DNA from: Tengunoibacter tsumagoiensis
Lineage (GTDB): Bacteria > Chloroflexota > Ktedonobacteria > Ktedonobacterales > Ktedonobacteraceae
Assembly (NCBI RefSeq): GCF_003967535.1
Contig: NZ_BIFR01000001.1
Span: 1,231,493-1,295,492 of the forward strand
Direction of reading: 5' to 3'
DNA: 64,000 bases
A program made the position numbers and the translations under genes. Each line of letters opens with the position of its first letter. Within the stretch, counting starts at the first letter, position 1. A model generated the notes under the pieces. The model saw only the letters and a program-made list of their open reading frames with translations. It was not told the DNA's origin and ran no database searches. This document shows, piece by piece, positions 18,287 through 28,615 of this stretch.

Positions 18287-19915
18287 TTAAGCTGGTTTAG
18301 CCGCGATAGCGATACCGGAATCAGAGTCAGGGGTAACCCGATTATTCTCAGATTGAGGGGGCGTAGCAGAGCCAGCCGTTGAACTAGAAGCGGCAAACGA
18401 TCGCTCTAACAACTCATTAATATCCTGAATCTGTTTCACCATCCATGTGTTAAGATCGCTGCGCTCGACAGCCTGGCGAGCAAAGGTAGCCTTCTGTTTG
18501 CGCTCTTCAGGAGAAAGAGTCAGAGCCGTATACAATGCCTGAGAGGTCTCCACAACGTCCGTAGGAGACGTAGGGATCGAGCCCTTCGCTAATTGTTGGA
18601 AAGCGCCAGCCGTACGAGATAGAACCAGCACGCCATCCTTCTGATTTACAACTGGCCCTTCTTTCGCGACCAGATTCATCCCATCGATGATAGGATTTAC
18701 CAACAACACATCACAGGACTGCATAGCAGCGAGCGCGCGTAAGCGATCATTGCCAAAGAAAGCCTGAATGGGGACCCAATCATCGGTCCCATACTTATTG
18801 TTAATATCCTCAATGATGGCACGTACATCCATATCAAAGCGGCGATACATAGGAAGCGTCTGACGAGAAGGAACAAGAAACGCAAGAAACACAACCTTGC
18901 CATGGAGATCAGGATGCTCCTCGAGCACCATCTCATAGGCCTGAAAACCACGAATAATATTCTTCGTAGGCTCTACCCGATCGACGCGAACGATAGTATG
19001 TTCGCGAAACAGAGGTTTCAACAGAGCGGCAGAGCGCTTACCGGCAGCACTATTGATCGCCTTACGCTCCTCAATGACAGAGATGGAGATAGGATACGCT
19101 CGTGCCTGCGTACGGTGGCCCTGCCACCAGACGGCCCCTTCCTCGAAGTCGACCACAGCCCCATCGAGCAGCGTGCGTGCCCCCTCTAAGAAATTGCGAG
19201 CATCGCGCTCAGTCTGGAAGCCAATGATATCGTTGCCAACCAGGCCACTATAGATTGCCTGAGCGATATTGCTTGGCAAGAAATGCCAGCAGCGTACATC
19301 CGGCCAGGGAATATGGATAAACTGCTGCATAATAATCGTGGGATGTTTTTTGCGAATCATAGCGGGGACCAGATAGAGATGATAGTCTTGCAACATCACA
19401 ACTGGAACGCCCTCCTCGCGTTCGATCTCAGCGTTTACCGCATCTGCGAGTGCTTGATTGGCGATGGTGTAGCCATTAGTCCAGGCATCTTGTAATTGGC
19501 TAGCTGATGCAGAATCCTGGGTAGGATCATACATATAATGTTGCAAAAACCAGAGCAACTCATTGCTGATCTTCTCATAGTATTTGCGATATGCATCCTT
19601 TGTCACGGAAACATAGTGAAGGTGCATATTCTGGCCTGGGAGTGGAGATTGAAGGGCCTCCCCTCGTTCCTGAGCCTGTTTTGCAGCCAGTCGGTCGCCC
19701 TCAGTCATAGTCATTGCGACCCAGGTGACCTCCATTCGGTTCCCCGCATCGATCAGAGCGGTAACCATACCGCCAGCTCCTCGTCTTGCTTTTAAAGACT
19801 TATCCTGGCTAAGTTGAAACTCAACCGGACCGCGATTAGAAGCAATAATCAGACGGCGAGCATGCTTTAACTGCGGAGGAGGGACCTTTGTCGTTTTCCG
19901 CGTTGGCATGGGCAT
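18287..19915 (-). CDS. otsA: Trehalose-6-phosphate synthase
   Basis: A 542-residue GT20 glycosyltransferase that joins UDP-glucose and glucose 6-phosphate to give trehalose 6-phosphate. Motifs include RLIIASNRGPVEF at the start of the catalytic domain, QQFIHIPWPDV with the acceptor-site region, RVDRVEPTKNIIRGF and IDGMNLVAKEG with donor-binding residues. I start at ATG 19915 after AGAAAGGA; an earlier frame opens at 19978. The C-terminal 40 residues are Ser/Pro-rich and not conserved. It works with otsB; the enzyme could supply a compatible solute. Confidence 0.95.
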   Translation of the reverse strand: MPMPTRKTTKVPPPQLKHARRLIIASNRGPVEFQLSQDKSLKARRGAGGMVTALIDAGNRMEVTWVAMTMTEGDRLAAKQAQERGEALQSPLPGQNMHLHYVSVTKDAYRKYYEKISNELLWFLQHYMYDPTQDSASASQLQDAWTNGYTIANQALADAVNAEIEREEGVPVVMLQDYHLYLVPAMIRKKHPTIIMQQFIHIPWPDVRCWHFLPSNIAQAIYSGLVGNDIIGFQTERDARNFLEGARTLLDGAVVDFEEGAVWWQGHRTQARAYPISISVIEERKAINSAAGKRSAALLKPLFREHTIVRVDRVEPTKNIIRGFQAYEMVLEEHPDLHGKVVFLAFLVPSRQTLPMYRRFDMDVRAIIEDINNKYGTDDWVPIQAFFGNDRLRALAAMQSCDVLLVNPIIDGMNLVAKEGPVVNQKDGVLVLSRTAGAFQQLAKGSIPTSPTDVVETSQALYTALTLSPEERKQKATFARQAVERSDLNTWMVKQIQDINELLERSFAASSSTAGSATPPQSENNRVTPDSDSGIAIAAKPA

Positions 19916-20562
19916 ATCCTTTCTAACAGGTGCGTACTGTTCTTGTTTGTGGCCTGATCCTCTAACCAATCCCCCCAAAAGCGGAAGAGAGAGGGCCCGA
20001 AACAGTTTGACCTACAAACGAACCAATGCATGCATGACGAAGCTATGCAAGTCCCCAAGCATAATGTTACCATATAAGGAAACATAATTCCTAGACTTTT
20101 CTGAGCATCGCCAGTACCCCCCTGTTCGTTCTCCAGTTCTGAAACAGCACAAGGTTCTCTGACAATACGTCAGAGACTGCTCATTTGATGACACGTATAG
20201 CTGGGTATGGAAAGACTCAAAATAGCCTGCTTGATGGATAGGGCTTAGCGCGAGCCATCATCCTCTTTAAGAAGCGTTCGAAGTGCAACACCTTGATGTA
20301 TCATAGCACAAATCGGTACTATAGTACCGCTTTTTTTGTATTTGTGAGGTAAACTCGTTCAGATTAGAGTGAGAGAAGATATTTTTTCTCATCTATTGAG
20401 GCCTATAGTCCTGTGATAGGGGCAGTAGAGATAACCCATAACTACTATCTAAGAACGAAACTTGCGGATATGCAGGGCACATGCTAGAATTGCCCTGCTA
20501 GAAGCAGAGATGCATATGTTTTGCCGACCCAGCGGCAGCACAACTTCAAGAAGGAGCGCACA
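19916..20562. other. Long intergenic region with an orphan terminator
   Basis: About 650 bases between otsA (minus) and the next plus gene. A hairpin TCTCTGAC/GTCAGAGA is at 20157-20176. At 20314-20337 a terminator-like hairpin has no annotated gene upstream on its strand. Otherwise nothing was recognised. Confidence 0.45.
20314..20337 (+). terminator. Orphan intrinsic terminator
   Basis: CGGTACTATAGTACCG (20314-20329) is a perfect 6-bp stem with a TATA loop, followed by CTTTTTTT. No plus-strand coding gene ends just upstream, so it may end a small RNA or a leader transcript. Confidence 0.55.
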
Positions 20563-21693
20563 TTGGAAGAGAGAACTGGCAGGAAATGGCTCTGGCGCAT
20601 TCTGGATTTTATCAATCCACTTCGCGATCCAAGCCTGACGGTGGCCGCCGTTCTGACCTTTATAGAAGAGGCTGGACAGCATGACACGTGGTATTGGATT
20701 ATTGTCATTGCGCTCGTCAACTGGTTGGCTGTTCGCGGTGTTGTCTGGTTGATTGTAAATTTTGCCTTTGCAGCGACCTTTTTGGGAAGACGGCTCTGGT
20801 GGGCAATGAAACACCCCAATCTGGCCTGGCGCATCCTGGATGCAGTCGGCCATGAAGAGATAGTGATTGGTGGGATGCCCTCTATTAATGAGAGCATCAT
20901 GTTGCAGGATGGAACAACGATCATGACGCCTATGTTGGGTGCGAGCGGTATTCACATTATCGGTGAGCTCCCGGCGGGGACCGAGCTTCCAGTTCTGGGG
21001 CTTCCGGGCGGCCAGGGGGCCATCAATGGGAATGGCTTCTTCCCCGGCTCTACAGCTTTCTCTGCGAACGGTTTTGCAGGTCAGTCTACCATGAACTATT
21101 CCCAGGTAGGCGGCAACGAATATGTGAGTCAACAGAGCACCGATGGCTTCCCCCAACAGGGCTTTAATCAGCGTCCTTCCCAGGAGGAGGAGCGGCTCTA
21201 CCAGCAGGTTGAGGCGATTACTCGCCTGATGGATGACTGGATTCAGTTCACTGAAGAGAAATGGCGTGCCGTCAGCGATAGTCAATTAGGTTGGAAACCT
21301 CTGCGTGGTCGTTGGGGTGGGTGGGATGATATCTTCCAGGATGTCTACGCCGCGAAAACCTCCGATCCAATGGCACAGGCAGCCCAATCAGCTGGAGAAG
21401 CCACTGCTCGTCGCTTTGATACCTCTAAAGATAAAGGCTCCGCCGCTTCAGCAGTGGCTTGCTTTATGCGCGATATGATGACGTTGCGTCGAGGACTGGA
21501 TATGATCCAGCAACCTGCCGATAATGGAACTGAGACACCACACTCACAACCAGTCGTGCAACCATCATTGACGAAGCGTTTTGGAGGGAATACGAGTGGC
21601 AATCTCTTCAATGGAACACCTGGCGCGGCTCCACGCAGTTCGCTCATTCGTCGCCCTGCACAAATTTTTGTGGACGCCGACTCTGAAAAATAG
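20563..21693 (+). CDS. Uncharacterised membrane protein upstream of hisC
   Basis: A 376-residue protein of unknown function. Residues 15-75 hold two hydrophobic helices (TVAAVLTFIEEA and WIIVIALVNWLAVRGVVWLI), then a small beta-rich portion with ASGIHIIGELPAGTELPV, a Gly/Asn/Gln-rich linker, and an amphipathic helical segment (QEEERLYQQVEAITRLMDDW). The start is TTG 20563, with AAGGAG six bases upstream; the frame is open further but without a better site. The hisC gene starts eight bases after the stop, so they are co-transcribed, though nothing ties the function to histidine. Confidence 0.8.
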   Translation: MEERTGRKWLWRILDFINPLRDPSLTVAAVLTFIEEAGQHDTWYWIIVIALVNWLAVRGVVWLIVNFAFAATFLGRRLWWAMKHPNLAWRILDAVGHEEIVIGGMPSINESIMLQDGTTIMTPMLGASGIHIIGELPAGTELPVLGLPGGQGAINGNGFFPGSTAFSANGFAGQSTMNYSQVGGNEYVSQQSTDGFPQQGFNQRPSQEEERLYQQVEAITRLMDDWIQFTEEKWRAVSDSQLGWKPLRGRWGGWDDIFQDVYAAKTSDPMAQAAQSAGEATARRFDTSKDKGSAASAVACFMRDMMTLRRGLDMIQQPADNGTETPHSQPVVQPSLTKRFGGNTSGNLFNGTPGAAPRSSLIRRPAQIFVDADSEK

Positions 21694-21701
21694 GACAGAC
21701 C

Positions 21702-22817
21702 ATGTATAGTTATTCCCCACGTCCCGTTCATGTGCGCCCTGAATTGGACCGAATGGCTGAATATATACCCGGAGAGTCACTGGAATCCTTTAGCGCACGA
21801 ACAGGTATTCCCGTTGAGAAGCTCATTAAGTTAAATGGCAATGAGAGCCCCTATGGACCTGCACCCCAGGTGATTGAAGCTTTAGGGAATCATCTCTCCT
21901 ATAATAACTACCCTGATACGGAATCACGAGCACTAAAACAGGCTCTCTCTGCTTATACAGGGGTTGATAGCCGACACATTGTTATTAGCCATGGCAGTAA
22001 TGAGTTAATTAATCTGTTGTATCATATCTTTCTGACTGTGGGAGATAACATTCTCTCGTGTCCACCAACGTTTACGCTCTATACGTTTATTACAACGTTT
22101 TGTGGCGCTTATGTGTTGGAAGTGCCACGCGCAGATGATTATGAGATTGATGTCGAGGCCATTATTAAGGCTCTCACTCCTGAAACAAAGATTATTGTGC
22201 TCTGCTCCCCCAATAATCCCACCGGAAATCCTGTCAGCGAAGAGGATGTATTGACGTTGTTGGATACAGGCAGGATTGTGATGGTTGATGAGGCCTATGT
22301 GGAGTTTTCGCATAACCCCAAAGGCTTTGCTCATCTGGTGCCTCAGTATCGCAATCTGATTGTGATGCGAACCTTTAGTAAGTGGGCTGGCCTGGCTGGT
22401 TTGCGCATTGGTTATGGCATTTTTCCCGACTGGATTGTCTCCTATATGCGTCGGGCTCAGTGTCCATTTGAGGTAAATCTCGCAGGTCACATTGCAGCTA
22501 TCGAGACGCTCAATCATCTGGATTATACGCTAGATAAGGTTCAGCGTATCGTCGAGGAGCGTGAGCGCCTCTTCTCAATTCTCCAGAGCCATCGCTATCT
22601 GGACCCCCTCCCCTCACAAGGCAACTTTATTCTGACCCGTGTTGATGAGGATGAAATGAAGATTGAGCATGTGAAGCAGGCTGTCGAACGGTCGGGTATT
22701 TTGCTGCGCTATTTCCATCATCCCTACTTGAGCAATTATGTTCGTCTAACAGTTGGTCTGCCTGAACATACTGATCTGATTCATCAGGCATTATTGCAGT
22801 TAGAAGAATATAAATAA
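21702..22817 (+). CDS. hisC: Histidinol-phosphate aminotransferase
   Basis: A 371-residue class I/II aminotransferase of the HisC subfamily, converting imidazole acetol phosphate to histidinol phosphate with glutamate in histidine synthesis. The PLP lysine is in TFSKWAGLAGLRIGYG, preceded by LCSPNNPTGNP and the VDEAYVEF motif. The N-terminal KLNGNESPYGP is characteristic of HisC-like enzymes. A phenylalanine/tyrosine or alpha-ketoisocaproate aminotransferase role cannot be excluded since no other his gene is here. It is followed by a hairpin at 22843-22890. Confidence 0.9.
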   Translation: MYSYSPRPVHVRPELDRMAEYIPGESLESFSARTGIPVEKLIKLNGNESPYGPAPQVIEALGNHLSYNNYPDTESRALKQALSAYTGVDSRHIVISHGSNELINLLYHIFLTVGDNILSCPPTFTLYTFITTFCGAYVLEVPRADDYEIDVEAIIKALTPETKIIVLCSPNNPTGNPVSEEDVLTLLDTGRIVMVDEAYVEFSHNPKGFAHLVPQYRNLIVMRTFSKWAGLAGLRIGYGIFPDWIVSYMRRAQCPFEVNLAGHIAAIETLNHLDYTLDKVQRIVEERERLFSILQSHRYLDPLPSQGNFILTRVDEDEMKIEHVKQAVERSGILLRYFHHPYLSNYVRLTVGLPEHTDLIHQALLQLEEYK

Positions 22818-22842
22818 GGGCATGTAATACGAGCTGCGCATC

Positions 22843-22890
22843 CGGTCAGCACGACACACTTTCGCAAAAAAAACTGTGTCGTGCTGACCG
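22843..22890 (+). terminator. Hairpin after hisC
   Basis: CGGTCAGCACGACACA (22843-22858) and its exact inverse (22875-22890) make a 16-bp stem with a 16-base loop rich in A. It lies 25 bases after the hisC stop and probably terminates that operon. Confidence 0.75.
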
Positions 22891-24546
<1,656 letters not shown>

Positions 24547-24690
24547 TTGGTGGGATCAAAACGCCACTAGACAGTGAGTTGCTGCAGAATGTGAACACAT
24601 CAGGAGATAATGCATACGAACCTTCCCCATGTCATATCTCCTGGTGGCTCTCGTGATATGGTGCAGTTCAGACGATCAAAAGGAGTCTTC

Positions 24691-24752
24691 AACAGCAACC
24701 AAACAGCAACCATTTACGTCGGGTTACTCCTGGTTGCTGTTTGGTTGCTGTT
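24691..24752. repeat. 22-bp perfect inverted repeat after enolase
   Basis: A 22-bp sequence (24691-24712) built of CAGCAACCAAA units and its exact inverse (24731-24752) have an 18-base loop. GGTTGCTGTTT recurs a third time to 24760. It may be a terminator, or it could arise from the short internal repeat. It is about 145 bases after the eno stop in a 457-base gap that holds nothing else recognised. Confidence 0.75.
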
Positions 24753-25003
24753 TGGTTGCTATAAAGTAGTACCCTTAGGAAATCTCCTTGTGCAAGCCGC
24801 TTCCTACGCGTTATAGTATACGATGAGAATAGTACAAATGGGAGTGTTGACGATCACAGGTGGACGAGGGCACGTTGGGAAAGGGCGCTTTAAGCTGGCG
24901 GCACTCAGACGGCACTCATAAGATAGACCAGAGCCTGTCCTCGCCCGTTTGTGGCTGTTAGTGGTCGTTATAACTGTCTAAAAAAAGGAAGAAGAGAGGG
25001 AAT

Positions 25004-25882
25004 ATGGCAAGTAAAACCCCAAACGTTGCTGGCGCTCTTGAGCGGCGTACGGCACGTTCTGTTCATTATACAATTAGCTATACCGTACAGGGTGCGGAAT
25101 ATGGAACCGATGGTGCCATTGTCCTGCTGCATGATATCGTCGCCGGTGCTTTTGCCTGGGAGGGCCTGCTTCCGCAACTGGCAGGACTCAATCGAGCAGT
25201 CTATGCCTTTGATATGCTGGGTTATGGTCACTCGGATCATCCCTGGCCCGCCGACACCTCTGTCTGGGGCCATGCAGATGTATTATCTTATCTCTTTAAA
25301 GAGCTCAATCTAACGAATATTGTCCTGGTTGGACATGGTCTTGGTGGTGGTGTGGCCCAGATCCTTGCCACGCGTCTGTATCGTGAGCAGACAGCTGCCC
25401 TTGTGCTGGTAGACTCTATTGCCTATTCGCATTCGTTTGCAGAAAATTGGCCGTTGCCCGAGATGGAGAAGAAGGCTGATTTTGATGCTCCGAAGCAGAT
25501 CACGTTAGAAGATCTGATCAAAGAGCTGCGAGCTACCCTCCCGCATGCGGTCGTCAATACTCAAGGTTTCAACGACGTCCTCGATACGTATGTGCAGCCC
25601 TGGGAGAGCGAACTGGGGAAAGAGGTTCTCTTCCAGCATGTACGTCTCCTTGTGCCTTTTTATACCAATTCCGTCTCCTCTGATCTGGCTGTTCTCAATA
25701 AGCCTGTCTTGCTTGTCTGGGGTGAGAAGGACGAGCAGGTGCCAGTTAAATTTGCTCAGCGTCTGCATCGCGAGATCCCTGGTTCCGAACTGGTCATTGT
25801 GCCAGATGCTGGCCATCTGGTTCTGTTTGATGCCGCCGACGCCGTCGCCAATGCTTTAACCACCTTCGTTAAAGGGCTCTAA
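25004..25882 (+). CDS. Alpha/beta hydrolase-fold protein lacking the nucleophile
   Basis: A 292-residue alpha/beta hydrolase. The oxyanion strand is IVLLHDIVAGAF, the helix DMLGYGHSDHPW, the acid region LLVWGEKDEQVPV and the His region PDAGHLVLFD. The nucleophile elbow reads VGHGLGGGVAQ: Gly stands where family members have Ser, Asp or Cys (GHSxGG). The acid and His remain. The protein may be non-catalytic, may bind a ligand, or may use an unusual mechanism. ATG 25004 follows AGAAGAGAGGGA. The next feature is an excellent terminator. Confidence 0.88.
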   Translation: MASKTPNVAGALERRTARSVHYTISYTVQGAEYGTDGAIVLLHDIVAGAFAWEGLLPQLAGLNRAVYAFDMLGYGHSDHPWPADTSVWGHADVLSYLFKELNLTNIVLVGHGLGGGVAQILATRLYREQTAALVLVDSIAYSHSFAENWPLPEMEKKADFDAPKQITLEDLIKELRATLPHAVVNTQGFNDVLDTYVQPWESELGKEVLFQHVRLLVPFYTNSVSSDLAVLNKPVLLVWGEKDEQVPVKFAQRLHREIPGSELVIVPDAGHLVLFDAADAVANALTTFVKGL

Positions 25883-25898
25883 CTATTTTTTGTGTGGC

Positions 25899-25952
25899 CC
25901 TACGATCTGATAGTAGTTTTAATTACAAGACTGTCAGATCGTAGGTCTTTTT
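25899..25952 (+). terminator. Intrinsic terminator
   Basis: CCTACGATCTGATAG (25899-25913) pairs with CTGTCAGATCGTAGG (25931-25945) with one G-T pair; TCTTTTTATT follows. It ends the alpha/beta hydrolase gene. Confidence 0.88.
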
Positions 25953-26199
25953 ATTGTCGAAAATATTGCGATGAATAGAAAGAGGTTCATTCGATGTTTT
26001 ATCGTATTTGCTAATAATTTGAGATTGTAACTGGACAATAGTACTATGAGCGTGTTATACTCAAACCATTACGTGATATCTCGTGTTTCATCAATGATGC
26101 ATACCTTTCACATCCCATTTTTGGCCAAGGCTTCCGTCTCCTCCCCCTGGGTACGAGAAGCTTTTTTAGCGTAACATGAAAGATTGGAGATTCACACTG

Positions 26200-27192
26200 A
26201 TGGCAAATGAAGCGGTGGCTCCTTCTCTCAGCACGGTTCAACATATAGCAGAAGCGATACGCAGTAATGTTGCTCGCGTAATTATCGGTAAACTTGATAT
26301 TATCGACCTTCTGCTGGTAGCCTTGTTGAGTGATGGACATGTACTCATCGAAGATGTTCCCGGTATGGGGAAGACTGTGTTAGCGAAGGCATTGGCGCGC
26401 TCGCTAGGAGCCGAGTTTCAGCGTGTTCAAGGCACGCCTGACCTCCTGCCTACCGATATTATTGGTGTGAGCTATTTCGACCAGAAGCAGAATGAATTTG
26501 TATTTCGCCAGGGACCACTCTTTTCACAATTACTGCTAGTGGATGAAGTGAACCGTACCACACCTCGCACGCAGTCTGCTCTGTTAGAGGCAATGGCTGA
26601 GGGCCAGGTAACAGTTGAGCGTGAGAGCAAACAGTTGCCACGCCCATTTCTCGTGATTGCGACCCAGAATCCGATTGAGCTAGAAGGAACCTTCCCTCTT
26701 CCAGAAGCCCAGTTGGATCGTTTTTTGATGCGTTTACAGATAGGTTATCCCTCTGAGGAGGAAGAGCAGGCTATTCTGCGCCGTTTTAAAAATAATGAGC
26801 CTCTCGAAGAGTTGCAGCCGGTGATTACGGCAGAAGAGATTGTGGCTTTGCAGCGTCTCGTGCGTCAGGTGCAATGGCAGCCAGAGGTAGAGCAGTATCT
26901 GTTAGCGATTATTCGCTCCACACGCACCCATTCTGCTATTCAGCTGGGCGTCAGCCCTCGTGGCGCATTGGCTCTTTATCGAGCTTGTGAGGCCTATGCG
27001 GCTATCCAGGGCCGCGATTTTGTGCAGCCTGATGACATTAAATTGCTGGCTCCAGCAGTGCTTGCCCATCGTTTGCAGACAACCAGCCGTAATCGTATGC
27101 GTGGGAAACAGACGGTAGAGATTATCCAGGAGATCATCCAGGGTATTCCTGTGCCTGTTGAGACGTTAGCGTCACCTCCTACAAAAAGGTGA
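26200..27192 (+). CDS. MoxR-family AAA+ ATPase
   Basis: A 330-residue MoxR ATPase, a chaperone-like AAA+ protein that acts on partner proteins carrying VWA or DUF58 domains. It has Walker A VPGMGKTVLAKALA, Walker B LLVDEVNRTTPRTQ, sensor 1 IATQNPIELEGTFPLPEAQ and SPRGALALYRACEAYA at the lid. I chose ATG 26200 after GGAGATTC, giving the usual MoxR length; an earlier ATG at 26176 lacks a site. The DUF58 gene starts eight bases after the stop, so the operon is clear. Confidence 0.95.
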   Translation: MANEAVAPSLSTVQHIAEAIRSNVARVIIGKLDIIDLLLVALLSDGHVLIEDVPGMGKTVLAKALARSLGAEFQRVQGTPDLLPTDIIGVSYFDQKQNEFVFRQGPLFSQLLLVDEVNRTTPRTQSALLEAMAEGQVTVERESKQLPRPFLVIATQNPIELEGTFPLPEAQLDRFLMRLQIGYPSEEEEQAILRRFKNNEPLEELQPVITAEEIVALQRLVRQVQWQPEVEQYLLAIIRSTRTHSAIQLGVSPRGALALYRACEAYAAIQGRDFVQPDDIKLLAPAVLAHRLQTTSRNRMRGKQTVEIIQEIIQGIPVPVETLASPPTKR

Positions 27193-27199
27193 TGAACGC

Positions 27200-28615
27200 A
27201 TGAGCGCTGTTGAAAAAAGAGGCTCGCTATCGACGCTTGAAGAGCGTGCGCTTCTCAAAAAGCGTCGCCCCTGGTATTACCTGGCGCTGCTCCTCTTTAT
27301 TCTGAGTATTGTCTTCAAGATGCCTCTGATGCTCTTAGCGGCTATTCTGACGTTGCTCGTGGCCCTGATTCCAGAACTCTGGCTGCGGCTGGCCCTGAAG
27401 CATTTATTGGTGCGCCAGCGGGTGAATCATCAGCATCTTTTCTTTGGTGAGGAAGTGGTTCTCTCAGTCGTGGTAGAGAATCGTAAAATGTTGCCGTTGC
27501 CCTGGTTACAAATTGAGAATCCAATCACTCCTCCTCTTACTGTCGTTGGCCAGCGGAAAACCCTCTCTCAACGAGATACATTAATTAGCACCTGGTTATT
27601 GTGGCCATATCAGCGGGTAACGCGACGTTATCGGATGACCTGTCAGGATCGGGGTTTTCATGTCTTTGGGCCGACGAGACTCAATTGTAGCGATCCGTTT
27701 GGTTGGATCGAGAGCGAACGTTATCTTGCAGCCAATGAGACGCTACTGGTCTATCCTTTGATTGCTCCTCTGGAGGCATTAAACCTTCCTCCTGTACGCA
27801 CGATTGGAGAGCGTGTGGGGCAGCGCCAGTTATTAGAGGACCCACTCTGGTTTGCTGGCATACGAGATTATCAATTGGGCGATGATCCACGGCGAATCGA
27901 TTGGAAGGCGACCGCCCGTACTGGTGAGCTACGCAGTAAGATCTTTGAATCAACGACGATGCGTCGGCTCCTGGTTGTGTTAGATACCTGGGCATATACG
28001 GGGCTCCAGAAAGGAGTCGATCTAGAGGTTCAGGAGTTTTGCATCTCGGTGGCGGCCTCATTGGCAGTATGGGGGCTTGAGGAGGGGTATGCGGTTGGAA
28101 TGCTTGCTAATAGTGGAATGGTGACAACCACTCACGAACTTTCTAGTGAGGCAACAACAGATATCTTACAGAACCAGGAACAGATCTTGAAGTCAAATGG
28201 CCTCACTATCTCACCAGCAGGTATTACCATCCCTTTTTCGTTAGACCATGGTCAGTATGAGCATATTCTCACTACATTAGCTCGTTTGATCCCTTCTCAT
28301 ATCACTCCGATTGAACGCATGATTGAATTAGAGGATGAGATGTTCCCATCCGGGACGACGGTTGTTGTAGTTAGCCCTGTTGAGACGCTAAATGAAGCGA
28401 CCTTAGCTCGTCTCTGGGAGCGACGGATACGGGGAAATACGATTGCCATTGTCACTGTTGGTGATCTCCCTGAAGACTATCAAGAGCCAGAGACGCAGAC
28501 TATACGCCTTTATCACGTTGGCGGAAAGGAGAAATGGCATGAACTCGTCAACACCGTTGGGGCAGGAAAAGGAGAGAACATCGGTACGAGCTCTACTCGC
28601 CTCCAATTGGATTGA
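27200..28615 (+). CDS. DUF58 protein (VWA-like)
   Basis: A 471-residue DUF58 protein: two N-terminal membrane spans (about 25-65), a middle beta domain, and the DUF58 signature RDYQLGDDPRRIDWKATARTGE (cited in part: GDDPRRIDWKATART), then a Rossmann-like VWA fold starting LLVVLDTW. Such proteins partner with the MoxR ATPase encoded just before and are thought to act at the membrane or envelope. It overlaps the next gene by 77 bases. The role is inferred from context only. Confidence 0.92.
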   Translation: MSAVEKRGSLSTLEERALLKKRRPWYYLALLLFILSIVFKMPLMLLAAILTLLVALIPELWLRLALKHLLVRQRVNHQHLFFGEEVVLSVVVENRKMLPLPWLQIENPITPPLTVVGQRKTLSQRDTLISTWLLWPYQRVTRRYRMTCQDRGFHVFGPTRLNCSDPFGWIESERYLAANETLLVYPLIAPLEALNLPPVRTIGERVGQRQLLEDPLWFAGIRDYQLGDDPRRIDWKATARTGELRSKIFESTTMRRLLVVLDTWAYTGLQKGVDLEVQEFCISVAASLAVWGLEEGYAVGMLANSGMVTTTHELSSEATTDILQNQEQILKSNGLTISPAGITIPFSLDHGQYEHILTTLARLIPSHITPIERMIELEDEMFPSGTTVVVVSPVETLNEATLARLWERRIRGNTIAIVTVGDLPEDYQEPETQTIRLYHVGGKEKWHELVNTVGAGKGENIGTSSTRLQLD

